Of a stretch of DNA of 64,000 nt, positions 8,511 to 16,914 are shown one piece after another (position 1 is the stretch's first letter; each line of letters starts with the position of its first letter). Location: assembly GCF_006088715.1 (NCBI RefSeq), contig NZ_CP030771.1:682001-746000 (forward strand), written 5' to 3'. The translations under genes and the position numbers were made by a program. This DNA comes from Streptomyces sp. YIM 121038 (GTDB lineage: Bacteria > Actinomycetota > Actinomycetes > Streptomycetales > Streptomycetaceae). The notes beneath the pieces were generated by a model, which searched no databases, was not told where the DNA came from, and saw only the letters and a program-made list of their open reading frames with translations.

Positions 8511-8807
8511 GTGGAACCCATCAGCCTCCTCCTGCTCCTGATGGCGGGAGGCTTCGCCGCCGGAGCCGTCCTCGCCCTGGTGACCTGGTCCATGGTGAAC
8601 AGCTGGATCTCCGCGCGGGCCGTGCGGGGCGGCTACGCGGAGATCCTGTCCGAGCGCCTCACCACCGGCGACTACCACGTCGTCGGCGGCATCTTCAGCC
8701 CGTACGGGGTCCGGACGGCGACCCAGGTCTGGGACGCCCACGCCATCGACCCCGAACTCGCCCGCAGGCTCCGCACGTCGAGGGGCGTGATCCGTGTCCA
8801 GACATGA
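8511..8807 (+). CDS. membrane-anchored hypothetical protein, paralogue B of AAA+ cassette
   Basis: 98 residues starting at a GTG nine bases after the stop of paralogue A. An N-terminal membrane span (PISLLLLLMAGGFAAGAVLALVTW, about 3-27) precedes a short cytoplasmic domain with ILSERLTTGDYHVVGGIFSPYG and the terminal GVIRVQT, matching the plan of the preceding protein. Its last 14 bases overlap the start of the AAA+ ATPase gene, so the two should be translationally coupled. A membrane-bound partner or receptor for the ATPase is a reasonable inference. Confidence 0.65.
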   Translation: MEPISLLLLLMAGGFAAGAVLALVTWSMVNSWISARAVRGGYAEILSERLTTGDYHVVGGIFSPYGVRTATQVWDAHAIDPELARRLRTSRGVIRVQT

Positions 8808-9954
8808 GCGCGGCCTCGACGGGCACGGCACGGACAACGGCTCCTGGTCCGCGCCCCGCCTCTTCCTGAGCGGTTTCCCCGCGGACCTGCCGGACCGGGA
8901 ACTGGTGAAGTTCCGGGTGCGGCTCTTCGCCATGCTCGGCGAGATCGTCGAGCACTACCGGCCCGGCCCCTTCGTCCTGAGCGCCGGATACGGCACGCTG
9001 CCTCCGCGGCCCGGCCACGAACCCCCGCCGTGGCCCGCACAGGAGGAGCCGCAGACACCGTCCTTCTCGACGGTCGAGCCGCTGTACACCTTCGACCAGC
9101 TGGTCCTGCCCGAGGAGACCGTCGGCAGGCTGCTCGACTGCGTGTCGCTCGTGGAGGTGGCCCCGCTCGTCTTCGACACCTGGAACCTGCGGTCGATCGA
9201 GCCCCATCCGTCCACGGCGGTCAACTTCCGTGGTCCGCCCGGCACCGGCAAGACCATGGCCGCGCACGCCGTCGCGCACCGGCTCGGCCGGCGCATCCTG
9301 TCCTGCCGCCTCTCGGACCTGGAGAGCAAGTACCACGGCGAGGGACCCAAGAACCTCGCCGCGCTGTTCGCCACGGCCAAGGAACAGAACGCGGTCCTCT
9401 TCGTCGACGAGGCCGAGTCGCTGCTCTCGCGCCGGTTCGCCCAGCCCCAGCAGGCCGCCGAGAGCGCCATCAACTCCATGCGGACCGAGCTCCTCATGGC
9501 CCTCGACACCTTCCAGGGCCTGGTGATCTTCGCGAGCAACCTGCCGCACAGCTATGACGCGGCCGTCGAGTCCCGGTTGCTGCACGTCGACTTCGCCCTG
9601 CCCGACCACGCGGCCCGGCGCCGGATCTGGCAGACCCATCTGCCCGCCGAACTGCCGGTGCACGACGACGTCTCGCCGGAGGACCTGGCCGACGTCGGCG
9701 ACGTCTCCGGCAGGGACATCAAGCTGGCGGTCATCCTCGCGGCGGTCGGCACGGCCCGCCGCCGTGAAGCCGCCGTCACCCGGGAGACACTGCTCGCCGC
9801 CCTCGAGGAACAGCGCACTCCGCCGCCCTCGTCCACGGTCCCGGACGAGTCGGGGGCCGAACTCTCCGACGAGGGCAAGGAGTCGGTGGCCGCACAGCTG
9901 CGCCGACGCCTCGCCGACGCGGAGGACGACAGCGGCGCGGACGCCCCGGCCTGA
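8794..9954 (+). CDS. AAA+ family ATPase (Vps4/FtsH-like classic AAA)
   Basis: 386 residues. An N-terminal part of about 100 residues has no recognised fold. The AAA core (about 105-340) carries Walker A GPPGTGKT (147-154), the pore-loop region ESKYHGEGPKN (177-187), Walker B VLFVDEAES (201-209), sensor-1 Asn249 in ASNLP and an arginine finger Arg261 in ESRLL. A small helical lid with SGRDIKLAVILAA follows, then an acidic tail. No protease domain is attached. The pore loop shows it should be an ATP-driven unfoldase or remodeler. The GTG start overlaps the preceding membrane-protein gene by 14 bp, the last link of a five-gene cassette. Confidence 0.85.
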   Translation: MSRHERGLDGHGTDNGSWSAPRLFLSGFPADLPDRELVKFRVRLFAMLGEIVEHYRPGPFVLSAGYGTLPPRPGHEPPPWPAQEEPQTPSFSTVEPLYTFDQLVLPEETVGRLLDCVSLVEVAPLVFDTWNLRSIEPHPSTAVNFRGPPGTGKTMAAHAVAHRLGRRILSCRLSDLESKYHGEGPKNLAALFATAKEQNAVLFVDEAESLLSRRFAQPQQAAESAINSMRTELLMALDTFQGLVIFASNLPHSYDAAVESRLLHVDFALPDHAARRRIWQTHLPAELPVHDDVSPEDLADVGDVSGRDIKLAVILAAVGTARRREAAVTRETLLAALEEQRTPPPSSTVPDESGAELSDEGKESVAAQLRRRLADAEDDSGADAPA

Positions 9955-10014
9955 GCCGTGCCGTGCCGCGCCCCGTGCGGACGGTGGTCCACGGGCCCGC
10001 CCGGGCCCGCGGAC

Positions 10015-11220
10015 TCAGCCGTTGTCCTCCTCGGGGTCGTCCGGGGTGAGCGAGGGAGCCAGATACAGCAGACGGTTGGGCGAGCCCGGGCTGACCGTGA
10101 GGACGTCCGGCGTGGCCGCGTCGATGATCCGCTGCTTGAGGACCGCCGGGGTGCTCTCCCCGTCGTCGTCCAGGGCGAGCAGCACGGCCCCGGTGGTGTA
10201 GGGCGCGGCGAAGGAGGTGCCGCTGACCGTGGCGGACCCGCCGCCCATCTTCGCGGCGAGCACTTGGTGCCCGGGGGCGTAGAGGCTCACGCAGCGGCCG
10301 TAGTTGCTGGTGGCGGACTGGACGTCGCTGCGCGTGCTGTTGCCGACGGCCAGGACGCTCGACGCGCGCGCGGGCGAGCGGGTGCAGGCGCTGCGGCCCT
10401 GGTTGCCCGCGGCGGCCACGGTCAGGATGCCGTGGTCCTCCGCGAGGTTGTTGACGGCCATGTCGGTGGTGGGGAACAGCGGCGAGCTCAGTGAGGAGTT
10501 CACCACGGCCGCCGGGACCGCGTTCTTCGCGATCCACTCGTACCCGGAGAGCAGTCCCTCGCTGGTGCCCCTGTTCTGGCAGTTGAGGACCCGCACCGAC
10601 ACCAGCTTGGCCTTGCGCGCGACCCCGAACGCGGCCCCGCCCGCGAGGGAGGCGACGCTGGTGCCGTGGCCGTAGCAGTCCTTGCCGTCGCCGCCGAAGG
10701 CGTCGAAGCCGAGCGTCGCCCGGCCCTCGAACGCGGCGTGGTCGAAGTCGATGCCGCTGTCGAGGATGTACGCGGTCGTGCCCTCGCCGTCCTCGCCGGG
10801 TGTGAAGGTGCCGTCGAGCGGCAGCTGGCGCTGGTCGATGCGGTCCAGGCCCCACGACTCCGTGGTCTCCCGGTGGCGCCGCCAGGTCGTGCTGCGCGGG
10901 CCGGAGATGACACCGACCTCTTCCACCGCCACCACGCCCGGAAGGCGCCGTACGGTGCTCAGCTGCCGCGGGGTCAGATCGGCGGAGAAGCCGTTGAGCA
11001 CCGCGCGGAAGGTCTGGCGCACCGGCAGGCGCCACTGCTCCGCCGCGCGGTCGGACGGCACGCTCTTGGCCAGGGTGACGATGTACCGGCCCGGCAGGGC
11101 GTGGGCGGCCTCGTGCACGGGTGCGGGCGCCCGCTCCCCGGCCGCCGCGCCGGGGGCGGCGACGAGACCGGCAGTGAGGGCGGCGGCGACGGCGACGGCG
11201 CGCCGAGGTGGTCGGGGCAT
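10015..11220 (-). CDS. secreted subtilisin-like serine protease (S8 family)
   Basis: 401 residues. A Sec signal peptide (basic start, then VAVAAALTAGLVAAPGAAA) is followed by an inhibitor I9-type propeptide (about 45-105, GRYIVTLAKSVP). The catalytic domain shows Asp154 in YILDSGID, His185 in GHGTSVASLAGG, oxyanion Asn273 in AAGNQG and Ser336 in SGTSFAAP, so it is of the proteinase K type. The ATG at 11220 has GGAG seven bases upstream; the frame extends to 11289 without a better site. It converges on the AAA+ cassette and is divergent from the sugar-uptake operon at 11654. Confidence 0.9.
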   Translation of the reverse strand: MPRPPRRAVAVAAALTAGLVAAPGAAAGERAPAPVHEAAHALPGRYIVTLAKSVPSDRAAEQWRLPVRQTFRAVLNGFSADLTPRQLSTVRRLPGVVAVEEVGVISGPRSTTWRRHRETTESWGLDRIDQRQLPLDGTFTPGEDGEGTTAYILDSGIDFDHAAFEGRATLGFDAFGGDGKDCYGHGTSVASLAGGAAFGVARKAKLVSVRVLNCQNRGTSEGLLSGYEWIAKNAVPAAVVNSSLSSPLFPTTDMAVNNLAEDHGILTVAAAGNQGRSACTRSPARASSVLAVGNSTRSDVQSATSNYGRCVSLYAPGHQVLAAKMGGGSATVSGTSFAAPYTTGAVLLALDDDGESTPAVLKQRIIDAATPDVLTVSPGSPNRLLYLAPSLTPDDPEEDNG

Positions 11221-11400
11221 GAAGTGCTCCAGGTGAGGGTGGGGGCTGGTGCGTACCGCACGGCCGGCAGGCCGCTCTGTATCTCTCACCGGGCCGCGCT
11301 CGCGTGTACCCGCCCGTCCCCCCGATGGCGCACGCCCCCCGGCCCGCCGGACCCCGGGCCGTGCCGGGAGCCCGTACGGCCGGGAGCGGGATCCGGCCTA

Positions 11401-11419
11401 GCTGACGCGGGCCGTCAGC
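11401..11419. promoter_or_regulatory. inverted repeat in 433-bp divergent gap
   Basis: GCTGACG and CGTCAGC flank a 5-bp spacer. It is the clearest dyad in the space between the protease and the sugar-uptake operon, 235 bp before the first transporter gene, and could be an operator. The rest of this gap (11221-11653) is very GC-rich and shows no supported gene. Confidence 0.3.
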
Positions 11420-11653
11420 GGCGCGGTCGCGCGCGACGGCGTGGGGGCGGCGGACGTCCCCGGCGCCCGTACGGCCGACGATCGCGCCCACGCCGCCGCC
11501 CGGGGCGGCACACGCGTCGGCCCCCGCTGCCGGACCGCCCCGTTCCGCGCGGCCGGAACCCGGCTCCCCCGCCCCCAGCCCTCTTCTCGCCACGGACATC
11601 CCCTCGTACGTTCCCCTCGACGCGACGGACGGCCCGACCCTCCGGAGGTGGCG

Positions 11654-12982
11654 ATGCCCGCGGTGCCCGGTGCGTCAGGTCCGCTGTCGCGGCGCGGGCT
11701 GCTGCGCGCCGGTGGTGCCGGGGCGCTCGGCACGGCGGGTGGCGCGGTGTCGGGCTGCGCGGCGGGAGCCGGCGGCGGGGTCGGTCCCGACGGGCGCGTC
11801 ACCATCCAGCTGTGGCACGGGCAGACCGAGATCGCCGCGAAGGTCATCAGGGGTTTGGTCGCCGACTTCGAGCGCGGCCACCCGGACATCCGCGTGGACA
11901 TGGGCGGCGGCGTCATCTCCGACGCGATGCTCCAGAAGGTCACCGCGGCCCTGGCCGCCGGTTCCTACCCCGACATCGCCTACGTCTTCGGCTCCGACCT
12001 GGCCAGCGTGGCCCGCAGCCCGAAGGTCGTCGATCTGACCGGGCACGTCCGGCGGGCCCCGACGCCGTGGCGCGACTACTGGGCGGCGGCCCGCGACGCC
12101 GTCACCGTCAACGGCCGGGTCCGGGCGGTGCCCGCGCTCCTGGACTGCCTGGGCGTGATCTGCAACAAGGAGGTGTTCGCCGCGGCCGGGCTCGACCTGC
12201 CCGAGGCGGGCTGGACCTGGCAGGAGTTCGTCGACACCGCGCGCCGCCTCACCGACGCGGGCGAGGGACGGTTCGGCACCAGCTGGCCCGGCACGGGCGA
12301 CGAGGACACCGTGTGGCGGCTGTGGCCGCTGGTGTGGGACCTGGGCGGCGACGTGATCGCCGACGACGGGCGGAGCATCGGCTTCGCCACGGCGGGCGTG
12401 CGCGCTCTGGAGGTCGTACGGGACCTGGCGCGCGACCGGAGCGTCTACCTCGACCCCAAGCCGGGCAGCGAGCAGATGCACCAGGTCTTCCTGTCCGGGC
12501 GGATGGGCATGGTGATCACCGGGCCCTGGCAGCTGCCGGACCTCCGGCAGGCCGGCCTCGACTACCACGTGGTCCCGCTGCCCACCTTCAGCCGCAGGCC
12601 CGTGACCATCTCGGGCCCCGACACCTGGGTGCTCTTCGACAACGGCGCGGCCCGCGCGCAGGCCGCGCGGACCTTCGTCACCTGGCTGATCCAGCCCGCC
12701 CAGGACAGCCGGTGGGACGTGCGGGCGGGCAGCCTGCCGCTGAGCCTCCGCAGTGAGGCGCGCCCGGCCTGGCGCGAGCACGCCGCCGACACGCCCGGCC
12801 TCTCCGTGTTCACCGAGGCGCTCGCCGCCGCGCGCGTACGCCCCGTGCACCCCGCCTACCCCCGGGTGTCGCGCGCCCTGGGGCAGGCCGTCGTGTCGGT
12901 GCTGCTCGGTCGTGCCAGTCCCGCCGACGCGGTGCGCTCCTGCGCCGACGAGTCCAACGCAGCCCTGCTGATACCGCGTTGA
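11654..12982 (+). CDS. sugar ABC transporter substrate-binding lipoprotein
   Basis: 442 residues. It has a twin-arginine lipoprotein signal: SRRGLLRAGGAGALGTAGG followed by lipobox VSGC (Cys near residue 35). The mature part is an extracellular solute-binding protein family 1 fold, with VTIQLWHGQTEIAAKVI, FERGHPDI and the late GPWQLPDL motif typical of sugar binders. The ATG at 11654 has GGAGG five bases upstream. It is first of a four-gene operon with two permeases and a GH4 glycosidase, which points to an alpha-galactoside such as melibiose or raffinose as substrate. No ATPase is encoded here; such Streptomyces importers commonly share MsiK. Confidence 0.85.
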   Translation: MPAVPGASGPLSRRGLLRAGGAGALGTAGGAVSGCAAGAGGGVGPDGRVTIQLWHGQTEIAAKVIRGLVADFERGHPDIRVDMGGGVISDAMLQKVTAALAAGSYPDIAYVFGSDLASVARSPKVVDLTGHVRRAPTPWRDYWAAARDAVTVNGRVRAVPALLDCLGVICNKEVFAAAGLDLPEAGWTWQEFVDTARRLTDAGEGRFGTSWPGTGDEDTVWRLWPLVWDLGGDVIADDGRSIGFATAGVRALEVVRDLARDRSVYLDPKPGSEQMHQVFLSGRMGMVITGPWQLPDLRQAGLDYHVVPLPTFSRRPVTISGPDTWVLFDNGAARAQAARTFVTWLIQPAQDSRWDVRAGSLPLSLRSEARPAWREHAADTPGLSVFTEALAAARVRPVHPAYPRVSRALGQAVVSVLLGRASPADAVRSCADESNAALLIPR

Positions 12983-12991
12983 GGACGTGAC

Positions 12992-13954
12992 ATGCCCCCG
13001 CATCCCCCTCCGCTGACGCTGCCTCCGGACCGGTCGGGGGCGCGTGCCCGGCGCCGTCGGCGCCGCCGCGAGTCCGCCACCGCCTGGGCGTTCGTCTCCC
13101 CCGCCGTGCTCGTCGTCCTCGGTCTGAGCGTCGTGCCCGTCGTCTGGTCGCTGCTGCTGTCCTTCCAGGCCGACGACCTCGTCACGCCGAGCCGCTGGGT
13201 GGGCCTGGACAACTACCGCGCCCTGCGCCGGGACCCGAACTTCCACGAGGCCGTGCGGAACACCGTGGTGTACACCGTCCTCTACGTGCCGCTGAGCATC
13301 GGCCTCGGGCTCGCGCTCGCCCTCGTCCTCAACCGGCGCATCCGCTGCGCCGGCCTGTACCGCACCCTGTTCTTCGTGCCGTTCGTCATCTCCGCCACGG
13401 CACAGGGCGTGCTGTTCTCCTTCGTCCTCGACCCGGAGTTCGGCGCGGTCAACTCCGTCCTGCACCGCCTGGGCGTCTCGTCGCAGGGGTTCCTCACCGA
13501 TCCCTCGCAGGCGCTGTTCGTCCTGGTCGCCATCACGCTGTGGAGCGGCACGGGCCTGTGCACCGTCATCTATCTGGCCGCGCTCCAGGACGTACCGCAG
13601 TCGCTGATCGAGGCCGCCCGGCTCGACGGGGCGGGGCCGCTGCACCTGCTGCGGCACGTGACGCTGCCCGCGCTCGCGCCGGTGAGCCTGTTCCTGCTGC
13701 TGTGGCAGACCATCCAGGCCCTTCAGGTCTTCGACCTGGTCTATGTGACCACCAAGGGCGGCCCGCTGGGCTCCACCACCGTCATCGTCTACTTCGTCTG
13801 GGAGCAGGCCTTCAAGGAGTTCACCGCGGGGTACGGCGCCGCTGCCGCCTACGTCCTCGCCGTGGCGCTGCTCGTCGTGGCGGTCGCGCTGCGGGCCGTA
13901 CGCGGCCGCGCGCGGCTCCCGCGGCCGCGGCGCACGAAGGCGGCGGCCTCGTGA
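12992..13954 (+). CDS. sugar ABC transporter permease (MalF type)
   Basis: 320 residues. A basic cytoplasmic N-terminus ([10 protein letters not shown]) precedes six membrane spans, starting AWAFVSPAVLVVLGLSVVPVVWSLLLSF. The ATPase-contact EAA loop is seen as LIEAARLDGAGPLHLLRHVTLPAL. It begins nine bases after the binding-protein gene with a GAGG site, and its stop overlaps the GTG of the second permease (GTGA). It should form the membrane channel with the next gene product. Confidence 0.88.
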   Translation: MPPHPPPLTLPPDRSGARARRRRRRRESATAWAFVSPAVLVVLGLSVVPVVWSLLLSFQADDLVTPSRWVGLDNYRALRRDPNFHEAVRNTVVYTVLYVPLSIGLGLALALVLNRRIRCAGLYRTLFFVPFVISATAQGVLFSFVLDPEFGAVNSVLHRLGVSSQGFLTDPSQALFVLVAITLWSGTGLCTVIYLAALQDVPQSLIEAARLDGAGPLHLLRHVTLPALAPVSLFLLLWQTIQALQVFDLVYVTTKGGPLGSTTVIVYFVWEQAFKEFTAGYGAAAAYVLAVALLVVAVALRAVRGRARLPRPRRTKAAAS

Positions 13955-14838
13955 CCGTGACCACGGGCCGCCCGTCCCGCGCCCGGCCCCGTCCGGCCCC
14001 GGCGCCCGCCCGGCCGCGCGCTCGGCGGCTCCCGTTCAGCCCCTGGCACCTGGTGCTCGCGCCGCTGGCCGCGCTGTTCGCGGTGCCGCTGGTGTGGCTG
14101 GTGCTCAGCTCGGTGATGAGCAACGCCGAGATCAACCGCTTCCCGCCCGCCCTGTGGCCGTCCGGGATCGACCTGGGCGGATACCGCTACGTCCTCGGCA
14201 ACGCCCTGTTCCCGCGGTGGCTGCTGAACTCCGCGATCGTCTCGGCCGCCGCGGTGGCCTCGAACCTCGTGTGCGGCGCGCTCGGCGGCTACGCCTTCGC
14301 CCGGATGCGGTTCGCCGGTTCGCGGCTGCTCCTGGTGCTGATGCTGGCGACGATGGCGGTCCCGTTCCAGCTGACGATGATCCCCACCTTCCTGGTGATG
14401 AAGTGGCTCGGCCTGATCGACACCCTCGGCGCGCTGATCGTGCCGTCGCTGGTCACCCCGTTCGCGGTGTTCCTGTTCCGCCAGTTCTTCCTGTCCCTGC
14501 CGCGGGAGCTGGAGGAGGCCGCCTGGATCGACGGCTGCTCACGCCTTCGGGTGCTCCGGTCCATCGTGCTGCCCCTGGCCCGGCCCGCCTTCGCCACCGT
14601 CGCCGTACTGACCTTCCTGACCACGTGGAACGACCTGACCTGGCCGCTGGTCGCCATCAACCACGACACCCAGTACACGCTCCAGCTCGGCCTGACCACC
14701 TTCCAGGGGCAGCACCACACGCAGTGGTCAGCGGTGATGGCGGGCAACGTGATCACGGTCCTGCCGGTGCTGCTCGCCTTCCTCCTCGCCCAGAAGACCT
14801 TCATCCGCTCGATCACCTCCAGCGGCATCAAGGGCTGA
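13951..14838 (+). CDS. sugar ABC transporter permease (MalG type)
   Basis: 295 residues. The start is a GTG that overlaps the previous stop codon; the long open frame upstream is only the other reading of the first permease gene. A Pro/Arg-rich N-terminus precedes six membrane spans. The EAA loop reads LEEAAWIDGCSRLRVLRSIVLP, and the C-terminus SGIKG is typical of MalG-type permeases. With the preceding permease it forms the transmembrane pair of a carbohydrate importer. Confidence 0.88.
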   Translation: MTVTTGRPSRARPRPAPAPARPRARRLPFSPWHLVLAPLAALFAVPLVWLVLSSVMSNAEINRFPPALWPSGIDLGGYRYVLGNALFPRWLLNSAIVSAAAVASNLVCGALGGYAFARMRFAGSRLLLVLMLATMAVPFQLTMIPTFLVMKWLGLIDTLGALIVPSLVTPFAVFLFRQFFLSLPRELEEAAWIDGCSRLRVLRSIVLPLARPAFATVAVLTFLTTWNDLTWPLVAINHDTQYTLQLGLTTFQGQHHTQWSAVMAGNVITVLPVLLAFLLAQKTFIRSITSSGIKG

Positions 14839-14901
14839 CCGCCCGGCCCCTGCCCCCGCCCGGAACCGCCCCACCGCCACCAGCATCGGAGTGACCACCC
14901 C

Positions 14902-16224
14902 ATGACGCATCCCAGGATCGCCTTCGTCGGGGCGGGCAGCGTGGAATTCACCCAGGGCCTGCTCGCCGACCTCTTCGCCTTCCCCGAGCTGAAGAGCGCC
15001 CATGTCGCCCTGCACGACATCGACGCCGAACGGCTCGCCACCGCCGAGGCCGCCGCCCGCCACATCGCCGGGGAACGCGGCGCCGACGCCCGCGTCACGG
15101 CCCACCCCGACCGCCGCGCGTCCCTGGACGGTGCCGACTTCGTCATCAACACCGTGCAGATCGGCATGGCCGAGGCGACCCGCACCGACTTCGCCGTGCC
15201 CGCCCGCTACGGCCTGCGCCAGACCATCGGCGACACGCTCGGCATCGGCGGCGTCTTCCGCGCCCTGCGCACCTTCCCGTTCCTCAAGGACCTCGGCGAG
15301 GACATCGCCGCGCTGTGCCCCGACGCCTGGCTGCTCAACTACACCAACCCCATGGCGATGAACGTCCAGTACCTCACGCAGGCCACCGGCCTGACCCGGG
15401 TCGTCGGCCTGTGCCACTCCGTGTACTGGACCCTGCGGGACCTGGCCGAGCTCCTCGACGTCCCGTACGACGAGATCACGTACCGGGCGGCGGGCGTCAA
15501 CCACCAGGCGTGGGTGCTGCGCTTCGAGCACGAGGGCAGTGACCTCTACCCCCGCCTCGACGAACTGATCGCCCGGGAGCCGCAGTTGCGGCGGCGGGTC
15601 CGCATGGACATGTACCGGCGCCTCGGCTACTACCCGACCGAGACCAGCGAGCACTCGTCCGAGTACGTCCCCTGGTACCTGCGCCACGACAGCGAGGTCG
15701 AGCGGCTGCGGCTCCCGGTCGGCGTCTACCTCGACATGGTCGACGAGAACGTCGCCACGTACCACCGGACCCGGGACGCCCTGGCCAAGGGGGCGCCGCT
15801 CGCCGTCGAGGGCACCATGGAGTACGCGCCGCAGGTCATCCACAGCGTGGTCACCGGCACCCCGCGCACCATCTACGGCAACGTCCCCAACCGCGGCCTG
15901 ATCGACAACCTCCCGGCCCACGGCGTCGTCGAGGTGCCCTGCCTCGTCGACGCGACCGGCGTCCAGCCCACCCGCGCCGGATCGCTGCCCCCGCAGCTCG
16001 CCGCCCTCAACCGCACCTACCTCAGCATGAACGACCTGGTCGTCCGCGCCGCCCTGGACGACGAGCCGCGCCACATCCGGCACGCGGCGATGACCGACCC
16101 GGCCACGGCCGCCACCCTGACCGTGCGCGAGATCTGGCGGCTGTGCGACGACATGGTCCGGGCCCACGGGGACCTGCTCCAGCCGTCCCTGCGCGCACTG
16201 CTCGCCGACCCGGCCGACGGCTGA
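14902..16224 (+). CDS. GH4 family alpha-galactosidase/alpha-glucosidase
   Basis: 440 residues, the usual length for NAD- and Mn-dependent family 4 glycosidases. The N-terminal Rossmann motif is IAFVGAGSVEFTQGL. NYTNPMAM contains substrate-binding Asn149, the metal ligands are Cys171 in GLCHS and His201 in GVNHQAW, and SEHSSEYVPWY lies further on. The set CHS plus NHQAW is that of the alpha-galactosidase (MelA/AgaL-like) branch, but 6-phosphate dependence cannot be told by eye; an ABC importer makes a non-phosphorylated substrate more likely. It begins 63 bp after the second permease and should split the imported sugar in the cytoplasm. Confidence 0.85.
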   Translation: MTHPRIAFVGAGSVEFTQGLLADLFAFPELKSAHVALHDIDAERLATAEAAARHIAGERGADARVTAHPDRRASLDGADFVINTVQIGMAEATRTDFAVPARYGLRQTIGDTLGIGGVFRALRTFPFLKDLGEDIAALCPDAWLLNYTNPMAMNVQYLTQATGLTRVVGLCHSVYWTLRDLAELLDVPYDEITYRAAGVNHQAWVLRFEHEGSDLYPRLDELIAREPQLRRRVRMDMYRRLGYYPTETSEHSSEYVPWYLRHDSEVERLRLPVGVYLDMVDENVATYHRTRDALAKGAPLAVEGTMEYAPQVIHSVVTGTPRTIYGNVPNRGLIDNLPAHGVVEVPCLVDATGVQPTRAGSLPPQLAALNRTYLSMNDLVVRAALDDEPRHIRHAAMTDPATAATLTVREIWRLCDDMVRAHGDLLQPSLRALLADPADG

Positions 16225-16347
16225 CCGTCCCGCCCGCGCCTCCGTGCCGCGCGGTGTCCTTCAGGGTGCTTCGCTCCGGGATCCCGCCCTTCCGGGGCCC
16301 CGGCCCTTTAGGATTCCACCGTTCCGCCGCACAGCCAGGAGGTGCCG

Positions 16348-16860
16348 ATGTCCGCACCGGAGAAGCCCCGCCTGCTGGTCTCCTTCGACCAGTACCTGCC
16401 GTACGTGTCCTCCGAGCAGACCGGAGCACTGTGGAGACTGGCGGAGGGGCGACGGCAGCTCGACGCCAACCTGATCAGGCTGCCTCCGTCGGGCGGCGTG
16501 GCGGCCCACGTGGAGCACTCCCTGGACGTCCTGCTCGTCGTGGTCGCGGGCGACGGCCGCCTCGACGGCGACGGCGAGCAGCTCGCGCTCGCCGCCGGGT
16601 CCGTGGCCTGGCTGCCGCGCTCGTCCCGGCGCGGGCTCAGCGCCGGGGCGCACGGTCTGGTGTATCTGACCGTGCACGCGCGCCGCCCCGGCCTGAGCGT
16701 CACCGGCACCGCGCCCACGGCCCTCGCCGCGCGGGAGGGCGGCGAGGCACCCTGCTCCCTGGACCGGGTCTGCCCGGAGTGCGGCAGGATGCGCGCCGAG
16801 GCCGGGGCGCCCTTCTGCGCGTGGTGCGGCGAGCGGGTGGCCGACGCGAACGACGGCTGA
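16348..16860 (+). CDS. cupin-like protein with C-terminal CxxC zinc-ribbon pair
   Basis: 170 residues. About residues 10-115 read as a cupin barrel with a weak metal motif (GGVAAHVEHSLDVLLVVVAGDG and a later SRRGLSAGAHGLVYL). The C-terminus has paired cysteines, CPECGRM and CAWCGE, as in a zinc ribbon. The ATG at 16348 has AGGAGG upstream at ideal distance. The gene is separated from the sugar operon by 123 bp, so it is probably its own unit. A small sensor or ligand-binding protein is possible; no specific role can be read. Confidence 0.65.
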   Translation: MSAPEKPRLLVSFDQYLPYVSSEQTGALWRLAEGRRQLDANLIRLPPSGGVAAHVEHSLDVLLVVVAGDGRLDGDGEQLALAAGSVAWLPRSSRRGLSAGAHGLVYLTVHARRPGLSVTGTAPTALAAREGGEAPCSLDRVCPECGRMRAEAGAPFCAWCGERVADANDG

Positions 16861-16914
16861 CCTCCGGGGCGGCCGCACGCCCCGACGCGGCGCCCTTGGG
16901 GCACCTGGCGCGCC

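Noticed and set aside
7448..9954. Treating the AAA+ cassette as a known type VII secretion or ESX locus
   Set aside because: No WXG100 protein, FtsK/SpoIIIE-type EccC or EccD-like multispan protein is present; the ATPase is a classic single AAA of Vps4/FtsH type.
11654..16224. Naming the transporter substrate as melibiose
   Set aside because: GH4 motifs favour alpha-galactosides, but the sequence alone does not fix the sugar, and no dedicated regulator is present to help.
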